In this document: positions 33,240-44,689 of the stretch, piece by piece | Layout: the number at the start of each line of letters is the position of its first letter | Position numbering within the stretch: position 1 is the first letter of the stretch | From: Aplectana chamaeleonis | Lineage: Eukaryota > Nematoda > Chromadorea > Rhabditida > Cosmocercidae | Reading direction: 5' to 3' | NCBI GenBank assembly: GCA_029168955.1 | Contig: JAPDOI010001834.1 | Location: 62,001-126,000 of the forward strand | Length of the DNA: 64,000 nucleotides | Made by a program: the position numbers and the translations under genes | The notes under the pieces: model-generated | Told to the model about the DNA's origin: nothing | Seen by the model: the letters and a program-made list of their open reading frames with translations, nothing else | Databases searched by the model: none

Positions 33240-34280
33240 TGCTCCGTTCTCTCATACCACCCACCCCTGTCATAGAAAGCGTCATAATACTAAAGATAGA
33301 CTTAAGTTCAAAGGGTGATGGGTTTCTCGAACACCAAGCTACGCGTGGCTAGCACCCAAGCTTCAGTACGAGTTTGACCGCGCAGCGCTGGCGTCAAATC
33401 TGGTCTATCTCCAATGCTCAGTCTCTGTTTGAAGCCGGCTAGGTCGTTTCTTCCAGAGGTGGAGCATCGTCTTTCGTCGTTATTGTAGCGTTTTTTGTCC
33501 CTGTATCGATCTCTGAAACAGGCAGGATTGTAACAGCACTGACCTGCCAGTTGGCTGTGATCCTTGGCGTAGATGCGACTTCTTGAGGGATGTAGTACTT
33601 GACATTGTTCCACTCGTTCCACACTAAGACGAGAACGATGCGAAATAAACCATACCCATCCTCCACTTGCGACTCGCATAATGATAACATTTATTTACAA
33701 CGAAGAACGCATGCGCGTGAACATGTTGATTCAAATCAAATTTTTTGTGAGTGAAATGTGTAAAGTGCTTCAACGTTTCTTCCTAATACTATCCCCCCTT
33801 TTCTTGTCTTCAGCCCCAAACTGAAAAAAAAAACTTTTTCAATGACAAGCAAAGGTGTTGTAAGAGTGAACTTTTCGGATTCGCACCATTGAGCGCGTTA
33901 CGTACCAGGGAAGGTGACACCGGTGTGTCAGATTTAAAGTACCCCACAAAATTGTACAAAATCAGCATTCTTGTCTACATTATTTTTTGAGTCCCAGCAA
34001 CGCTCAGAGAAACTAGCAGGAGCCTTAGTGTGTTATAGGTCATCATAAACTATAGCAAGCAGATATTTATAATGTTGTTACCCAAACTTATACATCCAAA
34101 ATGAGTCCGAGTGCGAGTGTCCCTCCACATGGTTGGCGTGCGTGCCAAGCTGCCATCGTATCGGGAGTTCATTGCTGAGTTTCAGCCAACGGAAAACAGC
34201 TGACTGTAGTTTTAACTATCCGTGTATTATTTGAGGTGAGATTTTGTTACGGAATGATTGAAATGACTATTTCTGAGATT
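33240..34280. other. No gene seen
   Basis: The open frames here show no recognisable domain or splice pattern. Only scattered low-complexity runs are visible. Confidence 0.4.
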
Positions 34281-34282
34281 CT

Positions 34283-34955
34283 GGTATAGCTGCTCTAACG
34301 GAGACATGGCTAAAGTCTAAAGACAAGATTGAACCGCTGCTAGGAGAGTTATGTCACAATTATGAGATATTTAGATGTGATAGACCTAGAGCCAAGGGTG
34401 GAGGAGTAGCGTTAATGGTTAAGCATTCTTTGTTTCCGGTTCTTATTTTCGAAGAGGGTGTCCCCAAATCTTGTGAAATTCTTGCTTGTGACCTTAGCCG
34501 GAAAGAAGGTATGCATAGGGTCGTTGTGGTCTACAAAACCCCTGAATGTGATGTAGGCAACAGCGAACAGCTCATTAAGAACATTAGCGATCTCACCTAT
34601 TGCGCCTACCCCTGCCTTCTTATGGGCGATTTTAATTACCCAGAGTTAGTGTGGGACCAGTCGCCCTCTCAGGTTTCCGGGAGTTCTAAATTATTTCTAG
34701 ATATGACTGAAAGTCATAACTATACCCAATACGTCAATTATTCAACTACATTTGAACATGTTCTGGATCTTCTTTTTTGTAACGAACCAAACATAGTCGA
34801 CAAAATCGAGGTGACCGCCTCCATAGGTAAATCCGACCATGCCACCGTCACATTTAGTTTTACTAGCTGCGACAGACGGCTAACGCTGCCCAGCGCCGCT
34901 GGCGAACCGGCTTCGCCGGTTCGGTGGCAGGCTTCGCCGGCCTGTTCTGCATAGC
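34283..34955 (+). pseudogene. LINE endonuclease fragment
   Basis: The frame from 34283 reads ALTETWLKSKDKIEPLLG, RAKGGGVALMVKHSL, PCLLMGDFNYPELVW and IGKSDHATVTFSF. These are the catalytic segments of a CR1/Jockey-type endonuclease, homologous to 26850-27410. Reverse transcriptase is absent: the frame runs into hairpin-rich sequence at 34880-34950 (GAACCGGC-TTC-GCCGGTTC) and stops at 34955. Confidence 0.85.
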
Positions 34956-35169
34956 CTAACAAAAAGATCCAACAAAAAGTGAGACAACAATTTCTGAAAG
35001 TTGGGCTCCGCAGAAAAGTTCAAGGATTTGGCATTGCTCTCAAATGTCGTGAAATTTTTCCATTAGATTTGGCTATCAAACTGATTTCCTAAATGTAGTG
35101 AAATCGTTGAATCGATTTGGCTGTTGTTGGTATATGCAGATAACATAATCATTAAATGTAGTGAAATTG

Positions 35170-37256
35170 GGCTGTCGGCAGCTGGACACCCCTGCAGAAA
35201 TGTACAACCGTCAAGTCCAATGTGTACGCAGTTACGGCCCACGTGCACCATACCATACGCGCATTTTTCAAAAAACGAAGTCACTGGATAGGAAGTTGTG
35301 CTCAATATTTCTAGCGCAGAAGAGTTTTTTTTCACAACGGATCACTATGAATTACCCTTGTGTCAACGTTTTAGGGAGGAAATGCTCAGATTATGACACA
35401 TCTAACCTTTTAGTCAGCAAAGGGACTTTTTTTATCCTGAAGCGTTCAATACAGAAATTTGAGGCGCAGAGCCAAACAATGTAATCCGTTTTTCAGACCT
35501 TGACAATATTAGGGTGGTCTTATATATCCAAGTACCAATCTTCAATGAGGACCGATCGTAGAAACCCGAATCGGACTGCGAATCAGGAGAAATCCAGATT
35601 GGACGGTGCAGCCTTCGGCTGCACCGTCCGGCAGGGGAGGAAAACCCCGGGTGTGGGCTAATTTTTTACCCTAGCGGTTCCGGGAGGTGCGAATCAGGAG
35701 AAATCCAGATTGGACGGTGCAGCCTTCGGCTGCACCGTCCGGCAGGGGAGGAAAACCCCGGGTGTGGGCTAATTTTTTACCCTAGTGGTTCCCGGGGGTG
35801 CGAATCAGGAGAAATCTAGATTGGACGGTGCAGCCTTCGGCTGCACCGTCCGGCAGGGGAGGAGAACCCCGGGTGGGGCAAATTTTTTACCCTAGCGATT
35901 CCGGGAGGTGCGAATCAGGAGAAATCTAGATTGGACGGGGCAGGGGAGGAAAACCCCGGGTGTGGGCAAATTTTTTACCCTAGCGGTTCCGGGAGGTGCG
36001 AATCAGGAGAAATCCAGATTGGACGGTGCAGCCTTCGGCTGCACCGTCCGGCAGGGGAGGACAACCCCGGGTGTGGGCTAATTTTTTACCCTAGCGGTTC
36101 CGGGGGGTGCGAATCAGGAGAAATCTAGATTGGACGGTGCAGCCTTCGGCTGCACCGTCCGGCAGGGGAGGAGAACCCCGGGTGGGGCAAATTTTTTACC
36201 CTAGCGATTCCGGGAGGTGCGAATCAGGAGAAATCCAGATTGGACGGTGCAGCCTTCGGCTGCACCGTCCGGCAGGGGAGGAAAACCCCGGGTGTGGGCT
36301 AATTTTTTACCCTAGCGGTTCCGGGAGGTGCGAATCAGGAGAAATCCAGATTGGACGGGGTGTGGGCTAATTTTTTACCCTAGCGATTCCGGGAGGTGCG
36401 AATCAGGAGAAATCTAGATTGGACGGTGCAGCCTTCGGCTGCACCGTCCGGCAGGGGAGGAAAACCCCGGGTGTGGGCAAATTTTTTACCCTAGCGATTC
36501 CGGGAGGTGCGAATCAGGAGAAATCTAGATTGGACGGTGCAGCCTTCGGCTGCACCGTCCGGCAGGGGAGGAAAACCCCGGGTGTGGGCTAATTTTTTAC
36601 CCTAGCGATTCCGGGAGCTGCCAATCAGGAGAAATCTAGATTGGACGGTGCAGCCTTCGGCTGCATCGTCCGGCAGGGGAGGAAAACCCCGGGTTTGGGC
36701 TAATTTTTTACCCTAGCGATTCCGGGAGGTGCGAATCAGGAGAAATACAGATTGGACGGTGCAGCTTTGTACTTAATAACGGTTATAAACACTGAATAAA
36801 AAAAACGTCCCTCCAGCTTCTCTATTCTTACAGCCTTCAAGGCATGCTCGATGTCATATCTTTGATGTTTCGCCGTTTCTTCCACTCTTCTATAGTCTTG
36901 TATCTTCTGCTTGGTGTAAATGATAAGGATAAGAAATAGTGATTCCATGAAAAATTATCATAAATAATATTTCGATTATTCCCTGGCATCGAATCAGGAT
37001 TTTGTCACCCTAATCAGCACTGAAACCTCCTAAAAACACTACTTTCCTTCGTAACCACGCAGAAGAAACAAAAAACAATAGAAGAGAAAGCAGGAAAAAC
37101 GAGGAAAACACAAAAAAATGAGAAAAACCGGCGATCATCACTCGGCATCAATTAAAAATTTTTGCGCGTGAATGGCGCGTCTCGTTGTTGCCTGCAGACA
37201 GGGCTTCCTAGTTGACGGTTGTACGTTTCTGCAGGGGTGTCTATTTGGAAACACCC
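35170..37256. mobile_element. TIR element with 9-bp duplication, MULE-like, carrying a minisatellite
   Basis: GTGAAATTG flanks both sides (35161-35169, 37257-37265). The inverted ends share GACACCCCTGCAGAAA and GTACAACCGTCAA. A 9-bp duplication suggests a Mutator-like mover. No transposase is present. Its cargo is the 111-bp array at 35581-36767. Confidence 0.8.
35581..36767. repeat. 111-bp minisatellite with a perfect hairpin in each unit
   Basis: Units start (AATCAGGAGAAAT) at 35581, 35692, 35803, 35913, 36001, 36112, 36222, 36333, 36401, 36512, 36623 and 36734. Most carry GGACGGTGCAGCC-TTC-GGCTGCACCGTCC, a 13-bp stem with a 3-nt loop. The units starting at 35913 and 36333 are shortened (88 and 68 bp) by loss of the hairpin. 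Confidence 0.95.
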
Positions 37257-37799
37257 GTGAAATTGTTGCAAACGGATTTGGCAGGAGCTCTATGAATTAT
37301 CACAGTCAAATCACGCGTCAGAAGGTCCTCTGGCGAGCGAATGAAGACATAAAGAAAAAAAAATAATCCTCAGTCAACAATGCTGAACGAAACGTGGCCT
37401 TATGGGCTAGAAATAGGGTTTTTGAATGTTATTCTGAATTTTCAATGTAGCTCCCACTAAGGTACCACACCTTCCCTCACCGATTAGATAAAAATCATGA
37501 AAACGAAATCTAACGCAATTTATTCGCTATTGACGCTATAACACGGTTTGCATTGTATGGAAACGTTTTGGCTGCTAGAGTTATTCTTGTTCTCATTTGA
37601 TTCAATATGCGCTCCAAGAAAAGCCCTTTCTGACGCGTGATTTGACTGTGATAATTCATAGAGCTCCTGCAAAATCGATTCAACAATTTCACTACATTCA
37701 GGAAATCACTTTGATAGCCAAATCTAATGGAACAATTTCACGACATTTTGGAGCAGTGCCAAATCGACCTTTTCTGCGGAGCCCAACATTCAGAAATTT

Positions 37800-38655
37800 C
37801 ACAACTTTTTCCAAGGGTTTTCCTTCTACAATATCGTCAAGCTCTAGAAGTCAAATTGTTTTTTTTTTCAAAACAGTGGTAGAAATGAAGAAACAGCCGC
37901 TCTGCTTCTAAGACTGCACGATAATAGTTGCAACGCGGCTTCCTTTAAATAAGATACAAGGCATATACTTTTTGAATTTAAAAGTCGAAAAAATGAAGAA
38001 ATGAGTTTCAAAATGGCCCAATTGCGCAGGGCCAGGGCACTATCATAGACTTGGGGGCACCCACCATCCAAGACAGAAATGAAAAGGACCGCCAATTGGT
38101 AAGGCTACCAGTGGAAGTATTTCCATAGAGCTCTTATTAAAAGAATGATGGATAGCGCAGTATCAGGCATATTTTATCAGAGTTTTTCATCATTTGTGTA
38201 AGTAAATCTTAGGTGGCCCCACCACGTCTAGGATAAGCCCAGGGTCAGCCGCTCTAGTGAAATGTCACCGGTTCGCGCCGGCCCATATGTTTGATTTGGA
38301 ACAAGAACGATAGTTACATGCGCCAGAATAGGACTACCGTAATCTTAGGAATGATGTTATTCGGCTATCGTAAACAAATTTGATTATACCCAATTGATCA
38401 AGGGTAAAGTATAAAAGAAGTGAAGAGCAGTGTGTCTTGATTCACACACCTCCTTCTTCAAAGGTCAGCAGTTGAGGATCTGCCTGGACTACAAAGCAGG
38501 AAAACAGCACCACCGGTGGTGAAGATGTAGGGAATTCGGAGTCAGAACTTAGAAAATTCTAGAGCCAACTCGAGTGACATTACGGTGGCCCTGTTCTGGC
38601 GCACTTAACTATCGTCCTCGTTGATTCGGAGGCATGGCTTGCATACGGTGCCCAG
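37800..38655. repeat. Composite repeat, left of 42-bp array 2, with TATA family 2 copy 3
   Basis: 37800-38190 matches 5525-5910. The next 455 bp are absent from copy 1 and carry TATAAAAG (38410-38417) with GTGTGTCTTGATTCACACAC and GGTCAGCAGTTGAGG, matching 945-1130. It looks like a later insertion. Confidence 0.65.
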
Positions 38656-38659
38656 AACA

Positions 38660-41600
38660 TTAAACTGAGGTCATGCGCACGTCCCTTGAGGTCGTACGCA
38701 CTCCTACTGAGATCCAGCACACAGTTCATGAAGTACTGCTCATCCCCACTGGGGTTCTGCTCATGTTTTATGATGCCCTGCACACTCCTACCAAGGTCTT
38801 GCACACATTCCATCACGTCCTGCACACCCCTACTAAGGTTCTGCACACGTTCCATGATGTCCTGCACACCCTTACTGAGGTCCTGCACACATTCTACGAT
38901 GTCTTACACTCTCCTACTGAGGTCCTGCACAGGCTCCATAATGTCCTGCCCACTCCTACTGATGTCCTGCATACATTCTACGACGTCCTGCACACCCCTA
39001 ATGCGGTACTACACAAGTTCCTTGATGTCCTGCACACTCCTACTGAGGTCCCGCACACATTCTACGACGTCCTGCACACTCTTACTTGGGTTCCGCACAA
39101 GTTCCTTGATGTCCTGCACACTCCTACTAAGGTTCTGCACAGGCTCCATGATGTCCTGCATACTGCTGCTGAGGTCCTGCACACATTCTACGGAGTCCTG
39201 CACACTCCTACTGGGGTCCTGCATAGGTCCCTTGATGTCCTGCACACTCCTACTGAGGTCCTGCACACATTCTACGAAGTCCTGCACACTCCTACTGGGG
39301 TCCTGCATAGACCCCATGATGTCCTGCACACTCCTGCTAAGGTCCTGCACACGTTCCATGATGTCCTGCGCACCCCTAATGGGGTCCTGCACAGGCTCCA
39401 TGATGTCCTGCACACTCCTGCTAAGGTCCTGCACACATTCTACGACGTCCTGCACACCCCTACTGGGGTCCTGCACAGGCTCCATGATGTCCTGCACACT
39501 GCTACTGAGGTCCTGCACACTCCTACTGGGGTCCTGCATAGGTCCCTTGATGTCCTGCACACTCCTACTGAGGTCCTGCACACATTCTACGAAGTCCTGC
39601 ACACTCCTACTGGGGTCCTGCATAGGCCCCATGATGTCCTGCACACTCCTGCTGGAGTCCTGCACACGTTCCATGATGTCCTGCACACCCCTACTGGGGT
39701 CCTGCACAGGCTCCATGATGTCCTGCACACTCCTACTGAGGTCCTGCACACGTTCCATAATGTCCTGCACACCCCATAAGAACGTAAAAGCCAACCGAAC
39801 ATTGGTGGACACGACGCGGTCGCTTCACGGCTTTATAATTTTCCAAGTTTTTCTTCCAATTTTGTTATATCTTGACCGTCGGTGTTGTGTTTTTCTAATT
39901 CCTAGTCCAGGCAGATCCTCATTTGCTGACCTCTGGAGAAGGACGGTGTGTGAATGAAGACACACAGCTCTCCACTTCTTTTATACCCTACCCTTTATCA
40001 ATTGGTTATCATCAATTTCGTTTACGAGAGCCGTGACGTGACCGCGTCGTGTCGAGCAATGTTCGGTTGGCCTTTACGTTCTTATGCAAACCCCTACTGG
40101 GGTCCTGAACAGGTCCCATGATGTCCTGCACACGTTCCATGATGTCATGCAACTCCACCTGAGGTCCTGCACACATTCTACGGCACCCTGCACACCCCTA
40201 CTGTGGTCCTGCACAGGTCCCATGATGTCCTGTACACTCCAACTAAAGTCCTGCACACGTTCCATGATGTCCTGCAACTCCTACTGAGGTCCTGCACGCA
40301 TTCTACGACGTCCTGCACACCCCTACTGGGGTCCTGCACAAGGTACTTGATGTCCTGCACACCCTTAGTGGGGTCGTGCACAGGTCCCATGATGACCTGC
40401 ACTCCCCTACTGAGGTCCTGCACGCATTCTACGACGTCCTGCACACCCCTACTGGGGTCCTGCACAAGGTACTTGATGTCCTGCACACCCCTAGTGGGGT
40501 CGTGTACAGGTCCCATGATGCCCTGCACACTCCTACTGAGGTCCCGCACACATTCTACGACGTCCTGCACACTCTCACTGGGGTTCCGCACAAGTTCCTT
40601 GATGTCCTGCACACTCCTACTAAGGTTCTGCACAGGCTCCATGATGTCCTGCACACTGCTACTGAGGTCCTGCACACATTCTACGGAGTCCTGCACACTC
40701 CTACCGGGGTCCTGCATAGGTCCCTTGATGTCCTGCACACTCCTACTGAGGTCCTGCACACATTCTACGAAGTCCTGCACACTCCTACTGGGGTCCTGCA
40801 TAGACCCCATGATGTCCTGCACACTCCTGCTAAGGTCCTGCACACGTTCTATGATGTCCTGCGCACCCCTACTGGGGTCCTGCACAGGATCCATGATGTC
40901 CTGCACACTCCTGCTAAGGTCCTGCACAAGTTCCTTGATGTCCTGCACACTCCTACTAAGGTCCTGCACAGGCTCCATGATGTCCTGCACACTGCTACTG
41001 AGGTCCTGCACACATTCTACGAAGTCCTGCACACTCCTACTGGGGTCCTGCATAGGTCCCTTGATGTCCTGCACACATTCTACGAAGTCCTGCACACTCC
41101 TACTGGGGTCCTGCATAGGCCTCATGATGTCCTGCACACTCCTGCTAAGGTCCTGCACACGTTCCATGATGTCCTGCGCACCCCTACTGGGGTCCTGCAC
41201 AGGTCCCATGATGCCCTGCACACTCCTACTAAGGTCTTGCATACGTTTCATGATGTCCTGCACACTCGTACTGAGGTCCTGCACACATTCTACGGAGTCC
41301 TGCGCACTCCTACTGGGGTCCTGCATAGGTCCCTTGATGTCCTGCACACTCCTACTGAGGTCCCGCACACATTCTACGACGTCCTGCACACTCTCACTGG
41401 GGTTCCGCACAAGTTCCTTGATGTCCTGCACACTCCTACTAAGGTTCTGCACAGGCTCCATGATGTCCTGCACACTGCTACTGAGGTCCTGCACACATTC
41501 TACGGAGTCCTGCACACTCCTACTGGGGTCCTGCATAGGTCCCTTGATGTCCTGCACACTCCTACTGAGGTCCTGCACACATTCTACAAAGTCCTGCACA

Positions 41601-43860
41601 CTCCTACTGGGGTCCTGCATAGACCCCATGATGTCCTGCACACTCCTGCTAAGGTCCTGCACACGTTCCATGATGTCCTGCGCACCCCTACTGGGGTCCT
41701 GCACAGGCTCCATGATGTCCTGCACACTCCTACTGAGGTCCTGCACACATTCTACGACGTCCTGCACACCCCTACTGGGGTCCTGCACAGGTTCCATGAT
41801 GTCCTGCACACTGCTACTGAGGTCCTGCACTCATTCTACGAAGTCCTGCACACTCCTACTGGGGTCCTGCATAGGTCCCTTGATGTCCTGCACACTCCTA
41901 CTGAGGTCCTGCACACATTCTACGAAGTCCTGCACGCTCTTACTGGGGTCCTGCATAGGCCCCATGATGTCCTGCACACTCCTACTGAGGTCCTGCACGC
42001 ATTCTACGACGTCCTGCACACCCCTACTGGGGTCCTGCACAAGGTACTTGATGTCCTGCACACCCCTAGTGGGGTCGTGTACAGGTCCCATGATGCCCTG
42101 CACACTCCTACTGAGGTCCCGCACACATTCTACGACGTCCTGCACACTCTCACTGGGGTTCCGCACAAGTTCATTGATGTCCTGCACACTCCTACTAAGG
42201 TTCTGCACAGGCTCCATGATGTCCTGCACACTGCTACTGAGGTCCTGCACACATTCTACGGAGTCCTGCACACTCCTACTGGGGTCCTGCATAGGTCCCT
42301 TGATGTCCTGCACACTCCTACTGTGGTCCTGCACACATTCTACGAAGTCCTGCACACTCCTACTGGGGTCCTGCATAGACCCCATGATGTCCTGCACACT
42401 CCTGCTAAGGTCCTGCACACGTTCCATGATGTCCTGCGCACCCCTACTGGGGTCCTGCACAAGTTCCTTGATGTCCTGCACACTCCTACTAAGGTCCTGC
42501 ACAGGCTCCATGATGTCCTGCACACTGCTACTGAGGTCCTGCACACATTCTACGAAGTCCTGCACACTCCTACTGGGGTCCTGCATAGGTCCCTTGATGT
42601 CCTGCACACATTCTGCACACATTCTACGAAGTCCTGCACACTCCTACTGGGGTCCTGCATAGGCCTCATGATGTCCTGCACACTCCTGCTAAGGTCCTGC
42701 ACACGTTCCATGATGTCCTGCGCACCCCTAGTGGGGTCCTGCACAGGTCCCATGATGCCCTGCACACTCCTACTTAGGTCTTGCATACGTTTCATGATGT
42801 CCGGCACACTCGTACTGAGGTCCTGCACACATTCTACGGAGTCCTGCGCACTCCTACTGGGGTCCTGCATAGGTCCCTTGATGTCCTGCACACTCCTACT
42901 GAGGTCCCGCACACATTCTACGACGTCCTGCACACTCTCACTGGGGTTCCACACAAGTTCCTTGATGTCCTGCACACTCCTACCAAGGTTCTGCACAGGC
43001 TCCATGATGTCCTGCACACTGCTACTGAGGTCCTGCACACATTCTACGGAGTCCTGCACACTCCTACTGGGGTCCTGCATAGGTCCCTTGATGTCCTGCA
43101 CACTCCTACTGAGGTCCTGCACACATTCTACGAAGTCCTGCACACTCCTACTGGGGTCCTGCATAGACCCCATGATGTCCTGCACACTCCTGCTAAGGTC
43201 CTGCACACGTTCCATGATGTCCTGCGCACCCCTACTGGGGTCCTGCACAGGCTCCATGATGTCCTGCACACTCCTACTGAGGTCCTGCACACATTCTACG
43301 ACGTCCTGCACACCCCTACTGGGGTCCTGCACAGGTTCCATGATGTCCTGCACACTGCTACTGAGGTCCTGCACTCATTCTACGAAGTCCTGCACACTCC
43401 TACTGGGGTCCTGCATAGGTCCCTTGATGTCCTGCACACTCCTACTGAGGTCCTGCACACATTCTACGAAGTCCTGCACACTCCTACTGGGGTCCTGCAT
43501 AGGCCCCATGATGTCCTGCACACTCCTACTGAGGTCCTGCACACATTCTACGACGTCCTGCACACCACTAGTGGGGTCGTGTACAGGTCCCATGATGACC
43601 TGCACTCCCCTACTGAGGTCCTGCACACATTCCACGACGTCCTGCACACCACTACTGGGGTCCTGCACAGGTCCCATGATGTCCTGCACACTCCTACTGA
43701 GGTTCTGCACACATTCTACGACGTCCTGCACACCCCTACTGGGGTTCTGCGCAGGTCCCATGATGCCCTGCACACTCCTACTAAGGTCTTGCATAAATTT
43801 CATGATGTCCTGCACACTCGTACTGAGGTCCTGCTGTAGTGCCATGACGTCCTCATACTC
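38660..43860. repeat. 42-bp (2x21) minisatellite, array 2 (interrupted at 39776-40085)
   Basis: About 4.9 kb of the same unit as 5936-7137, with blocks of several units repeated as longer segments. For example, 40500-41000, 41340-41760 and 42085-42440 share long identical runs. The period is a multiple of three and stop-free in several frames on both strands, giving open frames up to 1167 codons; I regard these as artefacts. Confidence 0.95.
39776..40085 (-). mobile_element. 310-bp TIR element inside the array, 9-bp duplication, with TATA family 2 copy 4
   Basis: ATAAGAACGTAAAAGCC and its complement GGCCTTTACGTTCTTAT are the ends, with CCAACCGAACATTG beyond. The flanks are GCACACCCC (39767-39775) and GCAAACCCC (40086-40094), one mismatch in nine. 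A minus-strand TATAAAAG (39985-39978) lies inside. Confidence 0.8.
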
Positions 43861-44630
43861 CTACTGCGGTCTCGCATAGTCAACCGACCCTTCAGCACAC
43901 CGTGCCACGCCTTCTTCTCGATGGTGCGCATGGAACGAATACGCGCCACGCTCAAGAACATACCGTCAGCACAGCGTCCTCTTCCAAGCCGGAGGTTTTA
44001 AGTACACCACCGTTGAGAGCAAGGTGTTTATATGGAGTCTGAGAAAACAATGCCTGATAACGAAAAACCCATCATTTTCATAAACTAATCTTGAGAGGCC
44101 GGTTTCCGAGTTTGAGCCGCCCGTTAGGGGCCAGAAGTCATTATGGTGAGTTCTGCCAATTATTTTCGGCATACCCTTGGCCGATTACCTCTAGTCACAA
44201 ATTTTCAAGCGAATCTGTCCACGCCATCCAAAAAAATGGAATTCGACGGACGGAGGTGGAGGCGGAGGCGGAGGCGGAGGCGGAGGCGGAGGCGGAGGCG
44301 GAGGCGGAGGCGGAGGCGGGGGCGGAGGCGGGGGCGGGGGCGGAGGCGGAGGTGGAGGCGGAGGTGGAGGCGGAGGCAGAGGCGGAGGCGGAAGGCGGAG
44401 GCGGAGGCGGAGAACGTTTTTGCGTACTTTGAGAGGTCATAACTTTAAAAAGCGGGGACCAATTACGATGAAAAGCTGCACTTATATGTAATTTCTTGCA
44501 GCGCATCGAATGGTGTACAGCTCATACTTCTGGTGACGGTATGAATAGGTGATCTCATTGTAGGGCGTTCGCGCGGGAGGAGATCAAAGCCAAATCCTGG
44601 TGCGCGCTTCGTGCGCACCACAATTCTGTT
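43861..44630. repeat. 3-prime part of composite repeat, copy 2, with expanded GGCGGA run
   Basis: It matches 7138-8440. A GGCGGA run of about 160 bp (44251-44412) replaces the short run in copy 1. It ends in GGTGCGCGC-TTC-GTGCGCACC then ACAATTCTG (about 44600-44628). The EAEAEA/RRRRRR/SASASA frames are artefacts. Confidence 0.85.
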
Positions 44631-44689
44631 GCTGAAGCTCTGCTAGGTAACATTATGAAAGGTATGTTTTTATTCGGAGCATCACTGCT

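Larger units (their letters stand above)
34992..37795. mobile_element. Fold-back element, copy 2, split by a 2.09-kb insertion
   Basis: The left arm 34992-35169 and the right arm 37620-37795 are inverted (TTCTGAAAGTTGGGCTCCGC at the ends; GCTCTATGAATTATCAC inside). The left arm resumes at 37257 after the inserted element. It matches 4959-5523. Confidence 0.8.

Noticed and set aside
35600..35640. Extra-stable C(UUCG)G tetraloop in the 111-bp unit
   Set aside because: The perfect 13-bp stem leaves a 3-nt loop UUC; the UUCG register would break the stem.
35581..36767. Hammerhead or HDV-like ribozyme in the 111-bp unit
   Set aside because: No CUGANGA/GAAA core or HDV-type layout on either strand; only simple hairpins.
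38210..38290. Possible tRNA from a B-box-like GGTTCGCGCC
   Set aside because: No acceptor or anticodon stem could be paired.
38660..43860. CRISPR array
   Set aside because: There are no unique spacers; units are contiguous 21/42-bp repeats, and the genome is eukaryotic.
40376..43879. Long open frames of up to 1167 codons in the 42-bp array
   Set aside because: The period is divisible by three and frames are open on both strands. The same array sits in a repeat elsewhere, and there is no sign of a start or domain.
44091..44506. EAEAEA, RRRRRR and SASASA proteins
   Set aside because: Translation of the GGCGGA hexamer run in different frames.
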